From assembly GCA_947587615.1 (NCBI GenBank), contig CANPYC010000003.1:1-64000 (forward strand): a stretch of 64,000 nucleotides of DNA. The letters are read 5' to 3'. The stretch comes from Candidatus Gastranaerophilales bacterium (GTDB lineage: Bacteria > Cyanobacteriota > Vampirovibrionia > Gastranaerophilales > Gastranaerophilaceae). Each line of letters starts with the position of its first letter. The first letter of the stretch is position 1. This document shows positions 51,434 through 60,664 of this stretch, piece after piece. Below the pieces are notes generated by a model. It was not told the DNA's origin and made no database searches. It was given only the letters and a program-made list of their open reading frames with translations. The position numbers and the translations under genes were made by a program.

Positions 51434-52231
51434 ATGTTTGAAACATATAAAAAAATAGGAATAGTTTATAATAAAGATGTAGCTCAAAGCTATGAACTTG
51501 CGCTTATAATTAAAGAAAAAATTAAAAATGCGGATATTTTTCCAATATCTTCTCTTAAAAAAGATGTTGATTTTGCAATTATTATTGGAGGAGACGGGAC
51601 TCTTCTTAAAGCTGCAAGGTTTTTTAGCGAACATGATATTGCAATTATTGCTTTTAATACGGGTAGACTTGGTTATTTAGCTCAGGCAAAACCCGAAGAA
51701 GTTGATTTAGTCTTAGAAAAATTAAATTCAAAAGATTATGAAATTGAAAATCGCTTAATGCTAAAGGCAAACAATAAAACTGCCCTAAATGATATTGTCA
51801 TTAAAGGAATTAATTGTTCAAGAACCGCTACAATGGAGTTATATATCAACGATAAAAAATTATGCTCCTATGTTGCAGACGGGCTAATTGTTTCAACTCC
51901 GACAGGCTCAACTGCTTATTCGCTCTCCGCAGGCGGTCCTATTGTTTCACCGAGCGTTGATTGCTTTTTAATTATCCCGATTTGCCCGCATACGCTTAAT
52001 ATTCGTCCTCTTGTAATTCCGAAAAACGAAAAAATAACAATAAAATCTCTTGAAAAAAATGAAAAGCTCTATATTTCTTATGACGGACAGGTTGATGATG
52101 TTTGCGACGATGAGATAACAATATTTAAAAATGAAAAATATTCAAAATTAATAATTTTAAACAAGCAAAAAGATAAATTTTATGATATCTTAAAAGAAAA
52201 ATTGCACTGGTCGCTATCATTCAAGAAGTAA
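51434..52231 (+). CDS. nadK: NAD kinase
   Basis: Phosphorylates NAD to NADP. 265 residues. Catalytic GGDGT motif in IIGGDGTLLKAARFF, NTGRLGYLAQ, the conserved NE/D region in LNDIVIKG and the Gly-rich SxPTGSTAYSLSAGGPIVSP. DGQVDD follows near the C-terminus. It lies 3 bp before recN and is probably co-transcribed with it, a frequent bacterial pairing. Confidence 0.95.
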   Translation: MFETYKKIGIVYNKDVAQSYELALIIKEKIKNADIFPISSLKKDVDFAIIIGGDGTLLKAARFFSEHDIAIIAFNTGRLGYLAQAKPEEVDLVLEKLNSKDYEIENRLMLKANNKTALNDIVIKGINCSRTATMELYINDKKLCSYVADGLIVSTPTGSTAYSLSAGGPIVSPSVDCFLIIPICPHTLNIRPLVIPKNEKITIKSLEKNEKLYISYDGQVDDVCDDEITIFKNEKYSKLIILNKQKDKFYDILKEKLHWSLSFKK

Positions 52232-52234
52232 AAA

Positions 52235-53839
52235 ATGCTAAAATCATTATTAATTAAAAATTTTATTCTGATTAAAGAAGCAAACCTCGATTTTACTAAA
52301 GGTTTTAATGTTTTATGCGGTGAAACGGGAGCAGGTAAAAGCGTTATTATAAAAGCGCTTGATTGCGTTTTGGGTGCTAAAGTTACAAAAGAGATGACGC
52401 TTAATAAAGATAAGCCGATTGTAATTGAAGCGGTGTTTGAAAATAATGATAAAAATAGCGAAGAAACGGTAATTTCAAGAGAAATTGCAACTAATTCAAA
52501 ATTTCGCTTAAACGGGGTTTTATCTTCTTTGGATGAAATTAAAGATTTAAGAGAACATCTTGTTGATATTCACTCTCAACATCAAACTTATTCTTATATG
52601 GCTCAAAAGGCGCATATTCATCTTTTGGATAACTATATAATTAAAAAAACACCTGAATACAATGAACTTTTAAAAACTTATAAAGACACGTTTTTTGAAT
52701 ATAGAGAAGTTGAAAAAAAGCTTAATTTATTAAAAGAAAATTTTGAAAATAATGAAAAAGAGGTTGATTTTCTTCGTTTTCAATTGAATGAACTTGATGA
52801 AGCAGCGATTTATCAAGGTGAAGAAGATGAACTAAAAGAAGAATTAAATATTTTATCAAACATTCAAGAACTGAAAGAAGGCTCTTATTCTTCTTATTAT
52901 GCCCTATATGGCGATAATCAAAGCATAATTGAAGCAATGGGAAAAATAAAATATACCTTATCAAACTTAGCTGAACTTGATAAAAATTTAAAAGATACGG
53001 AAAACTCTCTATATGACGTTTTTGAAAATTTAAAAGATATTGCAAACTATTTAAGAGATTATTCATCTAACCTTGAATTAAACCCGCAAAGGCTTGATGA
53101 AGTTAATGAAAGACTTTCTTTAATTCAAAAGCTTAAAAGAAAATACGGGGCTGAACTTGATTTAGAAAGAGAAAAAATTGAAAAAAGACTCAAAGAGCTT
53201 ACATCCGGAGATAATAACATTGAAGAATTAGAGAAAAATTATAATATTTTAGCTAATGAAATTGAAATGTTATCACAAAAAATTGAAGAATACAGAAAAA
53301 ACAACGCTCAAATTTTATCAAAACAAATTGAAGAAAAATTAAAATCACTCGAGCTTAAAGAAGCTAAATTTGAAATCAGCGTTAAAAAAACAAATAATAA
53401 CGAATTTGGTTTTAACAGCGTTGAATTTTTAATTTCAACAAACAAAAATCAAACCCCAATGCCTTTAGCTCATGTTGCTTCAGGCGGTGAAATTTCAAGA
53501 GTTATGCTTGCTCTAAAAACAATATTTGCAACGGTAGATAATGTTTCTGTGGTTGTTTTTGATGAAATAGATACGGGTATATCTGGAATTACATCAAATG
53601 CAGTTGCACAATCAATTCTTGAATTATCTCAAACAACTCAAATAATCTGCATTACTCATCAGCCCATTATTTGCGCTCGTGCTAATAATTTTATTTGGAT
53701 ATCAAAAGAACATAATCAAAATACGGATGTTAAAATTGAAATTCTTGACGATAATAAAAGACTTAAAGCGCTTGCGCAATTGGCAAGCGGAGAAGTAAGC
53801 GAAAAGACCCTTGAATTTGCTAAAACTTTGGTTAAATAA
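52235..53839 (+). CDS. recN: DNA repair ATPase RecN
   Basis: SMC-like double-strand-break repair protein. 534 residues. Walker A CGETGAGKSVIIKALD, SQHQ motif in VDIHSQHQTYSYM, a long antiparallel coiled coil (about 140-380), signature ASGGEISRVMLALKTIF, Walker B VVVFDEIDTGISG and the ICITHQPIICARAN switch. The length is near the usual 550. A weak AAGAAG precedes ATG, so coupling to nadK is likely. Confidence 0.95.
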   Translation: MLKSLLIKNFILIKEANLDFTKGFNVLCGETGAGKSVIIKALDCVLGAKVTKEMTLNKDKPIVIEAVFENNDKNSEETVISREIATNSKFRLNGVLSSLDEIKDLREHLVDIHSQHQTYSYMAQKAHIHLLDNYIIKKTPEYNELLKTYKDTFFEYREVEKKLNLLKENFENNEKEVDFLRFQLNELDEAAIYQGEEDELKEELNILSNIQELKEGSYSSYYALYGDNQSIIEAMGKIKYTLSNLAELDKNLKDTENSLYDVFENLKDIANYLRDYSSNLELNPQRLDEVNERLSLIQKLKRKYGAELDLEREKIEKRLKELTSGDNNIEELEKNYNILANEIEMLSQKIEEYRKNNAQILSKQIEEKLKSLELKEAKFEISVKKTNNNEFGFNSVEFLISTNKNQTPMPLAHVASGGEISRVMLALKTIFATVDNVSVVVFDEIDTGISGITSNAVAQSILELSQTTQIICITHQPIICARANNFIWISKEHNQNTDVKIEILDDNKRLKALAQLASGEVSEKTLEFAKTLVK

Positions 53840-53867
53840 TTTAATTATAAAAAAGTTGATTTTGCTT

Positions 53868-54095
53868 TTATTTCAAAATATAACCCAGCATAAAGCTTGA
53901 CAATACAAATATTCCTACAAAAAAGTAAGTAACTTTATTTAAGCCTTTTTCGGTTGATTTTTGAGAAGAAAACAATTGACTTGCAGCACCAATTGAAGCT
54001 ATTCCGTCGCCTTTAGGGGAATGCAGCAAAACAAGCAGAATGCTAAAAAGTGCGCTTATAATTTGTAATGCGTAAAAAAATGTTGTTATTTTCAT
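53868..54095 (-). CDS. secG: Preprotein translocase subunit SecG
   Basis: 75 residues with two membrane helices (TFFYALQIISALFSILLVLL; VTYFFVGIFVLSSFMLGYIL) joined by the typical SecG loop LLHSPKGDGIASIGAASQLFSSQKSTEKGLNK. It enhances SecYEG-mediated export. AAGGAT precedes ATG. Monocistronic, convergent with recN. Confidence 0.92.
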   Translation of the reverse strand: MKITTFFYALQIISALFSILLVLLHSPKGDGIASIGAASQLFSSQKSTEKGLNKVTYFFVGIFVLSSFMLGYILK

Positions 54096-54181
54096 TTTAA
54101 AAATCCTTTTAATGATTATGTTTTATGTCTTTCAATTATGTCTTTGAATTCAGATTAACATAAACAAGAAAAATTTAAAAT

Positions 54182-54835
54182 CTAAAACTTAACAAAAAGT
54201 TTCAGTTTGTTGTCATCACCTCTGAAATTAATCCAGCCTGTTTTTGCTTGATTATCAAAGTCTATTACTTTAACTAAAATCCAATTGCCTCGAACAAGCC
54301 ATGGAATAACAGATTTTGCAAGCTCAATTGAACCTGTTGTATTCGTTTCTTTGATTGGTGAAGCATAAAGAAGCTTATCTTTTTTTTGTAAGTCTTTAAA
54401 AAGATAAATTCCATATTTTTTTCCATAAATATTAAAAAATTCCGCCCAGCCGTAGTATCTGTTTTTGCTTGTTTCAACCCAGCCGCAAACGGGTGAATTA
54501 ATCTGATTAAAGCATACCATATTCCAATCTTGCGTTTCATCAAGTGTTGTTAAAAGGGCAATATTTTTTGATTCCGAGTAAGCTGAAAATATTTCATTAA
54601 TATCGCACCTGTCAGTGTTTTTTTGACAAGCAACATTGCCTTTAAAATCAAACTCCAATGTTTCAAGAATTTCCCCGTTGCTATCGGGTGTTCTTCTCAT
54701 AACTAAAGGACTTGAAACGGAAGTATAGCCGATACCATACCTTTTAAGAGAATTAATATAATAAGGAATAACATCTGCTTTTGCAATTGAGAGTAAATTT
54801 AAAAATATAAAAATTGTAAGAATTATTTTATTCAT
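54182..54835 (-). CDS. Exported protein with SH3-like segments, function unknown
   Basis: 217 residues with a signal peptide (MNKIILTIFIFLNLLSIAKA). The mature part has two apparent SH3-like stretches: SPLVMRRTPDSNGEILETLEFDF followed by DWNMVCFNQINSPVCGWVET, and LLYASPIKETNTTGSI followed by GNWILVKVIDFDNQAKTGWINFRG. The W-x-x-V..GW pattern is typical of bacterial SH3 domains. Two Cys pairs may form disulfides. A periplasmic binding role is likely. TAAAAT lies 6 nt before ATG and TATAGT 11 nt before. Confidence 0.65.
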   Translation of the reverse strand: MNKIILTIFIFLNLLSIAKADVIPYYINSLKRYGIGYTSVSSPLVMRRTPDSNGEILETLEFDFKGNVACQKNTDRCDINEIFSAYSESKNIALLTTLDETQDWNMVCFNQINSPVCGWVETSKNRYYGWAEFFNIYGKKYGIYLFKDLQKKDKLLYASPIKETNTTGSIELAKSVIPWLVRGNWILVKVIDFDNQAKTGWINFRGDDNKLKLFVKF

Positions 54836-54992
54836 AATTTAATTTTACTATACCTTTTAATTAAAAGATAGCTACCCCCCCCTTTTTTTTTCTTTTTTCT
54901 TTTCTCTTTTCTCTTTTTTATTAAAAAATTATTTTAAATTATTGGTCTTCATGGTAAAATATCAATAAAACCATGGGGATAAGGTAAAAATC
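54836..54992. other. Intergenic C8T9 tract and tolC-type gene leader
   Basis: An uninterrupted C8 (54875-54882) then T9 run continues into a T/C-rich stretch to about 54920, repeating the C9T8 pattern at 16272-16288. TGGTAAAAT (54952-54960) is a likely extended -10 for the outer-membrane factor gene, with AAGG at 54981. Confidence 0.6.
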
Positions 54993-56645
54993 TTGAAAAA
55001 AAATAAAAAAATTGCCATAACTTTACTTTTTGCTATGCTTTTCTTAAATAACAGTCTGCTTTTTGCTATTGAAGAAAATGTTGAACAAAATAATAAAAAG
55101 AATTTTTTTGCCCCATTCAGCCTTTTTGGAGATAAAAACAAAAATAAAAAAAACGCTGATGATAGCGCCAACGCAGACGATAACTCAAAAAACAGCGCAA
55201 AAATCGCAAAACAAAAAACTCCAAAAAAAACTAAAAAATTAAGGGTTGAAGAAATTAAACTCCCGCAAGTAACGGAAGGACGTCCTAAAATACCTTTCAA
55301 TCAATTAAGCGTTATGACAATTGATGATTGTGTTGAATATGCGCTAAGCCACAACCCCAATTTATTTGTATCAAACGAAAGAATAAAAGCTTCAAAATCT
55401 TCAATCGGAGAAGCTCGCTCAAGCTACGCTCCGAGATTAACGGGTAGAGTAAATTATAACCACGATACAAATAACGGAACAAGAATTGTAAATTCTCAAA
55501 ATAATTCAATAGGTTTTAATGTCGGAATTTCAGAGATGATTTGGGATTTTGGAAGAACAACCGCAAGAATTAATATGGCAAAATATGACACAATGTCTGC
55601 TCAATATGACTATGATTTTGATGTATTAAATGTTGTATATAACGTTAAAATCAATTATTATCGTGTTTTATCAGCTCTGGCAAATTTAGATATTTATGAA
55701 CAAAACGTAAGAATACAAACCCTTAACTTTGAAAGAACAAAAGCTATGTTTGATGAGGGTTTGAAATCTAAAATTGATGTTGTTAATGCGCAAGTTAACC
55801 TGACGGACGCTAAAATTCAACTTGTTGAAGGGCAGAATAATCTTCAAACAAATTTAATTGCTCTTAAAAATTCAATGTATTACCGGGAAGATACTCCTTT
55901 TATTGTTAAAAATACTGAAAATTTCGGATTTTTAAAAGCCGATTACAGAAAAAAAATTGAAAGTATGACAACAATTAAACCCGTATCGGATGAGGTTAAA
56001 AAGACAAAAGACGGTTTGATTATGCTATCATCAGGGATTGTACATAATGATATAATTCAAAATTTTGAATTTAAACCTTTAACAATATCAAAAAAAGAAG
56101 CGGTGGAGCAAGCGCTTGAACTTCGCCCTGATTTAAAGTCAAATGAAATGCTTGCTTCGGTTCAAGAAGAATCGCTCAAAGCAATTAAAAGACAATACAT
56201 GCCTGAAATAACAGGAGATGTCAGCTGGGGTTATACTAAAAATGAACAAACCTATTCAAGTCCTTTTCAGGTGGGCGCAAGTATCGGCTTAGGTTCGATT
56301 AATCCTTACGGCATTCATTATCAAATTAAAGAAGGCGAAAGCTATTTAGATATTGCTCTTCATAATATTAACATTGCAAAATCGGATATATTTTGGGAAG
56401 TTCAGACAAATTACGTTAATATGCGCCAATTGGAGAGAAAAATTCCTCTTATGAATTTAAAAGTTAAAGCAACCTTAGAAAACTTTGAACTTGCAGATGG
56501 CAGATATTCCGTCGGCTTAAATAACTATGTTGAACTTCAAGATGCTCTAACGAATTACAACAATTCGCAGTTGAATTTTGTTGAAGCAGTGTTTAATTAT
56601 AATGTAGCAAGAGAAACCTTATTAAAGTCAATGGGGGTTAAATGA
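54993..56645 (+). CDS. TolC-family outer-membrane efflux protein
   Basis: 550 residues. Signal peptide (IAITLLFAMLFLNNSLLFA), then a 70-residue Lys/Asn-rich linker (NKKNFFAPF..KTPKKTKKL), then two OEP repeats: MTIDDCVEYALSHNPNLFVSNERIKASKSSIGEARSSYAPRL and SKKEAVEQALELRPDLKSNEMLASVQEESLKAIKRQYMPEI. The C-terminal GRYSVGLNNYVELQDALTNYNNSQLNFVEAVFNYNVAR is typical. It forms the outer-membrane duct of a tripartite exporter. TTG start with AAGG upstream; ATGA overlap with the adaptor gene. Confidence 0.92.
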   Translation: MKKNKKIAITLLFAMLFLNNSLLFAIEENVEQNNKKNFFAPFSLFGDKNKNKKNADDSANADDNSKNSAKIAKQKTPKKTKKLRVEEIKLPQVTEGRPKIPFNQLSVMTIDDCVEYALSHNPNLFVSNERIKASKSSIGEARSSYAPRLTGRVNYNHDTNNGTRIVNSQNNSIGFNVGISEMIWDFGRTTARINMAKYDTMSAQYDYDFDVLNVVYNVKINYYRVLSALANLDIYEQNVRIQTLNFERTKAMFDEGLKSKIDVVNAQVNLTDAKIQLVEGQNNLQTNLIALKNSMYYREDTPFIVKNTENFGFLKADYRKKIESMTTIKPVSDEVKKTKDGLIMLSSGIVHNDIIQNFEFKPLTISKKEAVEQALELRPDLKSNEMLASVQEESLKAIKRQYMPEITGDVSWGYTKNEQTYSSPFQVGASIGLGSINPYGIHYQIKEGESYLDIALHNINIAKSDIFWEVQTNYVNMRQLERKIPLMNLKVKATLENFELADGRYSVGLNNYVELQDALTNYNNSQLNFVEAVFNYNVARETLLKSMGVK

Positions 56646-57793
56646 AAAAAAAGATTATTATAATAAGCTCTATAATAGTTGTTTTAATATTATGTATCAT
56701 TCCTTTTTTTATTAAAAAAAGTACGGAAAAATATGTTACACGTGAACTTTTAAAAGATACAATAGTACAAACCGTTGAAGCTTCGGGAACAATTAAACCA
56801 ATTAATACAATTGCGGTAGGTACGCAAGTTTCTGGTACTGTTTCAAAAATATATGTCGATTATAACTCTGTTGTAAAAAAAGGGGATTTATTGGCTGAAT
56901 TAGACCCGAGTTTATTTCAGGCAAATGTTGACCAGTCAAGCGCAAAATTAAGAACTGCAAATGCAAGTTATTCTAAAGCAAGCTCTACATTGGCTTATAA
57001 GAAAAATAATTATCAAAGATATAAACATCTCTATGAAAAAAATTATGTTTCAAGAGATGATGTTGAATTGGCTCAAGCAAACTATCTTCAAGCTAAAGCG
57101 GAAGTTGACGCAGCTCGAGCAGAGATGAGTGCCGCTCAAGCAACTCTAAACAATAATCTTACAAATTTAAGATATTCAAAAATTGTTTCTCCTGTTGATG
57201 GTACGGTTATATCACGTGCGGTTGACGTTGGTCAAACTGTTGCTGCAAGCTTTAATACTCCGACACTATTTGAAGTTGCTAAAGACTTAACAAAAATGCA
57301 AATAGAAACAAGTGTCTCAGAAGCCGACATAGGAAGAATAAAAGTCGGTCAAAAGGCTACTTATACGCTTGACGGATATCAGGATAAAACATTCAACGGT
57401 GAAGTAACGCAAGTCAGACTTGCTTCAACTACCACAAATAACGTTGTAACATATACCGTAATCGTTTCTGTTGATAACTCTGACGGTTTTGCAATCCCCG
57501 GAATGAGCGCAAATGTTACAATAATTACAAGTGAAGCGCATGATATTTTATGTGTTGAAAATAGAGCGCTTAAATTTAGCCCCGAAGATAATAAGCAAAA
57601 ATATGAAAAACAGGGAATTTGGATTTTAACAAAACAAGGACCGAAAAGATACGATGTTGAACTTGGTTTATCGGATGATAATAAAACGCAGGTAATTTCA
57701 AACGAAATAAAAGAACATGATAAAGTTATAATTTCTTCAACTTCTTCAAAAAAGAAAAAACAAGCCCAAGCAATGAGAAGACCGCCAATGTAG
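56642..57793 (+). CDS. MacA/HlyD-like periplasmic adaptor (RND/ABC fusion protein)
   Basis: 383 residues. One N-terminal membrane helix (IIIISSIIVVLILCIIPFFI), then TVEASGTIKPINTIAVGTQVSGTVSKIYVDYNSVVKKGDLLAELDP (barrel-sandwich half), a coiled-coil hairpin of about 80 residues (QANVDQSSAKLRTANASYSKASS), and the returning RYSKIVSPVDGTVISRAVDVGQTV. The MacA-type tail GMSANVTIITSEAHDILCVENRAL follows. It links the TolC-like duct to an inner-membrane ABC pump. Confidence 0.92.
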   Translation: MKKKIIIISSIIVVLILCIIPFFIKKSTEKYVTRELLKDTIVQTVEASGTIKPINTIAVGTQVSGTVSKIYVDYNSVVKKGDLLAELDPSLFQANVDQSSAKLRTANASYSKASSTLAYKKNNYQRYKHLYEKNYVSRDDVELAQANYLQAKAEVDAARAEMSAAQATLNNNLTNLRYSKIVSPVDGTVISRAVDVGQTVAASFNTPTLFEVAKDLTKMQIETSVSEADIGRIKVGQKATYTLDGYQDKTFNGEVTQVRLASTTTNNVVTYTVIVSVDNSDGFAIPGMSANVTIITSEAHDILCVENRALKFSPEDNKQKYEKQGIWILTKQGPKRYDVELGLSDDNKTQVISNEIKEHDKVIISSTSSKKKKQAQAMRRPPM

Positions 57794-57804
57794 GGGTAGA
57801 AAAA

Positions 57805-58524
57805 ATGGGAAGCTTAATTGAAGTAAAAAATGCGGTTAAAATTTATCAAATGGGAGAAGAAACTTTCTATGCTCTGCATGGTGTTTCTTTTTCAATTGAA
57901 AAAGGCGAGTTTGTTGCAATTATGGGTACATCAGGTTCAGGTAAATCAACCTGTATGAATATGCTTGGAACACTTGATAAACCGACATCGGGTGAATATT
58001 ATTTAGACGGAGTTGATGTTTTTTCTCTTAATAGCGATGAGCTGTCGGATATAAGAAACAATAAAATCGGTTTTGTTTTTCAAGGTTTTAATTTAATTTC
58101 AAGAACATCAGCCATTGATAATGTCTGCATGCCAATGATTTATAAGGGCATACCCGAAGCCGAGCGGTATAAAAAAGCAAGAGAAGCGCTCAAAATTGTA
58201 GGGCTTGAAAATAAAGAAAATAATATGCCCTCTCAAATGTCGGGCGGGCAGCAGCAGAGAGTTGCAATTGCAAGAGCTATTGTTAATGACGCACCGTTAA
58301 TTTTAGCGGATGAGCCGACAGGAAACCTTGACACTAAAACAAGTATTGACGTTATGGAGTTTTTTGTGAATTTGAACGAAAACTTAGGAAAAACGGTTGT
58401 GCTTGTAACTCATGAACCTGATATTGCGCAATATACAAAAAGAATAATTAAATTTAAAGACGGGAAAATTGTTTCCGACCTTCCTAAAAGCGAGTGGGAA
58501 AAACAGAGAACAAAAGAAACTTAA
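57805..58524 (+). CDS. ABC transporter ATPase (MacB/LolD type)
   Basis: 239 residues. Walker A MGTSGSGKSTCMN, Q-loop FVFQGFNLISR, signature QMSGGQQQRVAIARAI, Walker B LILADEPTGNLD and H-loop VLVTHEPDIAQYTKR. This is the nucleotide-binding half only; classical MacB fuses it to a membrane domain, which is not here. The gene ends 2 bp before convergent kdsA, so the operon stops without a permease. AGGGGTAG precedes ATG. Confidence 0.93.
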   Translation: MGSLIEVKNAVKIYQMGEETFYALHGVSFSIEKGEFVAIMGTSGSGKSTCMNMLGTLDKPTSGEYYLDGVDVFSLNSDELSDIRNNKIGFVFQGFNLISRTSAIDNVCMPMIYKGIPEAERYKKAREALKIVGLENKENNMPSQMSGGQQQRVAIARAIVNDAPLILADEPTGNLDTKTSIDVMEFFVNLNENLGKTVVLVTHEPDIAQYTKRIIKFKDGKIVSDLPKSEWEKQRTKET

Positions 58525-58526
58525 AG

Positions 58527-59342
58527 CTAATTTACAAGTTTAAATATTTTATTGCAAATATCAAAAACTCTTTCGCATTCGTCAAGTGATAACATATTAT
58601 CCCCGTCACAAAGGGCACATTCGGGATTTGGATGAACTTCAAAAAATAAACATTTAGCACCCGCTGCAACAGCAGATTTAGCCAACAGTTCAACAAATTT
58701 CTTTTCGCCCGATGAGCTTTCCCCGTGTCCTCCGGGCAATTGAACGCTGTGTGTTGCGTCAAATACCAAAGGATAACCTAAGTCATCTTGAATTATTTTA
58801 ACGCTTCTCATATCAACTATAAGATTGTTGTAGCCAAAACTTGCGCCTCTTTCAGTTATTAGAATTTTGTCGTTATTACAGCTAAGAACTTTTGAAGCAA
58901 TTGATTTCATCTGATACGGAGATAAAAATTGTCCTTTTTTAATGTTAACAATTTTTCCTGTTTTCGCTGCCGCAACAACGAGGTCTGTCTGACGACACAA
59001 AAAAGCGGGAATTTGAATAATATCGCAAACTTTAGCTGCAATATCCGCCTGATTGGGTTCGTGGATATCTGTTACAATTGGCAAATTTAGAGAATTTTTA
59101 ATATTTTCTAAAATTTTTAAACCTTTATCAATTCCAAGTCCTCTGTATGAATTTATCGAAGAACGATTTGCTTTGTCAAAAGAAGTTTTAAAGATAAAAT
59201 TAATATTTAAACGTGTACAAATTTCTTTCAGTTTTTTTGCTGTTGTAAATGATATTTCTTCACTTTCCGTTGCGCATGGGCCTGCTAAAATCGTGAGTTT
59301 GTTTGCGCCTATTTCAAAATCGTTTAGTTTAATCGGTTTCAT
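58527..59342 (-). CDS. kdsA: 3-deoxy-8-phosphooctulonate (Kdo-8-P) synthase
   Basis: Condenses PEP with arabinose-5-P for the Kdo of lipopolysaccharide, which supports an outer membrane. 271 residues from ATG 59342 (GAGGGG lies 5 nt before it; the track's TTG 59354 overlaps that site). LTILAGPCATESEEI, FIFKTSFDKANRSS, TDIHEPNQADIAAKVCDIIQIPAFLCRQTDLV, KKGQFLSPYQM and VFDATHSVQLPGG are all family motifs. Asn is replaced by Cys in the GPC motif region, compatible with the metal-dependent class. Confidence 0.95.
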   Translation of the reverse strand: MKPIKLNDFEIGANKLTILAGPCATESEEISFTTAKKLKEICTRLNINFIFKTSFDKANRSSINSYRGLGIDKGLKILENIKNSLNLPIVTDIHEPNQADIAAKVCDIIQIPAFLCRQTDLVVAAAKTGKIVNIKKGQFLSPYQMKSIASKVLSCNNDKILITERGASFGYNNLIVDMRSVKIIQDDLGYPLVFDATHSVQLPGGHGESSSGEKKFVELLAKSAVAAGAKCLFFEVHPNPECALCDGDNMLSLDECERVFDICNKIFKLVN

Positions 59343-59501
59343 TTTTCCCCTCAAAAAGTCTTTTTAACTATATTAATAAATTGGTAAAAAAAAATCAAAC
59401 TCGGATTTTTTAATCAGATATTTTGATTGTTCTAAAGAATGCTCTAAGTTAAATAATATAATGTTTTTGGTTTTTAGCTGTTTTTATAGAATAAATATTT
59501 C

Positions 59502-59530
59502 TTGCTTAGATTTTTTACTTTATGTAAAAT
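59502..59530 (+). promoter_or_regulatory. Promoter of wecB
   Basis: TTGCTT (59502-59507), a 17-bp spacer and TAAAAT (59525-59530). Nine nucleotides separate the -10 from ATG 59540, leaving a leader of only a few bases and no ribosome-binding site. Confidence 0.55.
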
Positions 59531-59539
59531 TAAACTGTT

Positions 59540-60664
59540 ATGAAAAAAGAAAAAATCAAAATAGCGCTTGTATTTGGTACTCGTCCTGAAGCTATAAAAA
59601 TGTGTCCTTTGGTTAAAAAACTGAAGGAAAATATCTCTTTTAACGTTATCACAATTGTAACGGCACAGCATCGTCAAATGCTTGACAGTGTTTTAGAGTT
59701 GTTTGAAATTAAACCCGATTATGATTTAAATTTAATGAAACCTAATCAGGATTTATGGAATTTATCAAGCGATATTTTGCTTAGTTTAAAAGATGTTTTT
59801 GATAAAGAAAAGCCCGACCTTGTACTGTTCCATGGCGATACAACAACCGCAGGAATGGGAGCTTTGAGCGCTTTTTATTCAAGAGTTAAAATTGCTCATG
59901 TTGAAGCGGGGCTTAGAACGTTTGATAAAAACTATCCCTTCCCTGAAGAAATAAATCGAGTAATTGTTGATTCTGTCTGCGATTTAATGTTTTGTCCGAC
60001 GGATAAATCGGTTTTAAATCTTCATAACTCGGGAATTAAAAAAGGTGTTTATAAAACGGGAAATACCGTAATTGACGCCCTTTTATACGTTGTTAAAAAC
60101 AAAAACACCAACCTTGATTTTATCGGTTTAAATAAAAATTTAAAAACAATTCTTTTAACTTCTCACAGAAGGGAAAACTTTGGAAAACCTTTGGAAAATA
60201 TCTGTCTTGCGGCAAGAGAACTCGTGGAAAACAATAAAGATATTCAGCTTGTTTATCCCATGCATTTAAATCCGAATGTCAGAAATACCGTTATTCCAAT
60301 TCTAAAAGATATTGAAAGAGTTAAATTAATTGAGCCTTTAGATTATGTTCCTTTTTGTAATTTAATGAAACAATCTCATATAATCTTAACCGACTCGGGA
60401 GGGGTTCAAGAAGAAGCACCTTCATTAGGAGTTCCCGTTTTGGTTTTGAGGGATGAAACAGAGCGCCCTGAAGCGCTTGAATACGGCTGCGTTAAGCTGG
60501 TTGGGGCAAATAAGGAAAAGATTATAAAAGAAGTCCAAAACCTGCTTTGCAATAAAGAAGAATATCAAAAAATGTCAAAAGCAGTTAATCCTTACGGGGA
60601 TGGGCATGCATGCGAGTATATTGAAAAAATTATTCTTCAATATTTTGATGAAATTCAAGAGTAA
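59540..60664 (+). CDS. wecB: UDP-N-acetylglucosamine 2-epimerase (non-hydrolysing)
   Basis: Converts UDP-GlcNAc to UDP-ManNAc for surface polysaccharide. 374 residues. LVFGTRPEAIKMCPLV at the start, VLFHGDTTTAGMGAL, HVEAGLRTFDKNYPFPEEINR, TSHRRENFGKPL, PMHLNPNVR and the UDP-binding LTDSGGVQEEAPSLGVPVLVLRDETERPEA. Full length. It converges on the MoeB-like gene with a 35-bp overlap. Confidence 0.95.
   Translation: MKKEKIKIALVFGTRPEAIKMCPLVKKLKENISFNVITIVTAQHRQMLDSVLELFEIKPDYDLNLMKPNQDLWNLSSDILLSLKDVFDKEKPDLVLFHGDTTTAGMGALSAFYSRVKIAHVEAGLRTFDKNYPFPEEINRVIVDSVCDLMFCPTDKSVLNLHNSGIKKGVYKTGNTVIDALLYVVKNKNTNLDFIGLNKNLKTILLTSHRRENFGKPLENICLAARELVENNKDIQLVYPMHLNPNVRNTVIPILKDIERVKLIEPLDYVPFCNLMKQSHIILTDSGGVQEEAPSLGVPVLVLRDETERPEALEYGCVKLVGANKEKIIKEVQNLLCNKEEYQKMSKAVNPYGDGHACEYIEKIILQYFDEIQE

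Noticed and set aside
54962-55300. ORF of 112 residues on the minus strand, rich in Phe/Leu/Ser
   Set aside because: Shadow of the Lys/Asn-rich start of the TolC-type gene; composition is a by-product of the opposite strand.
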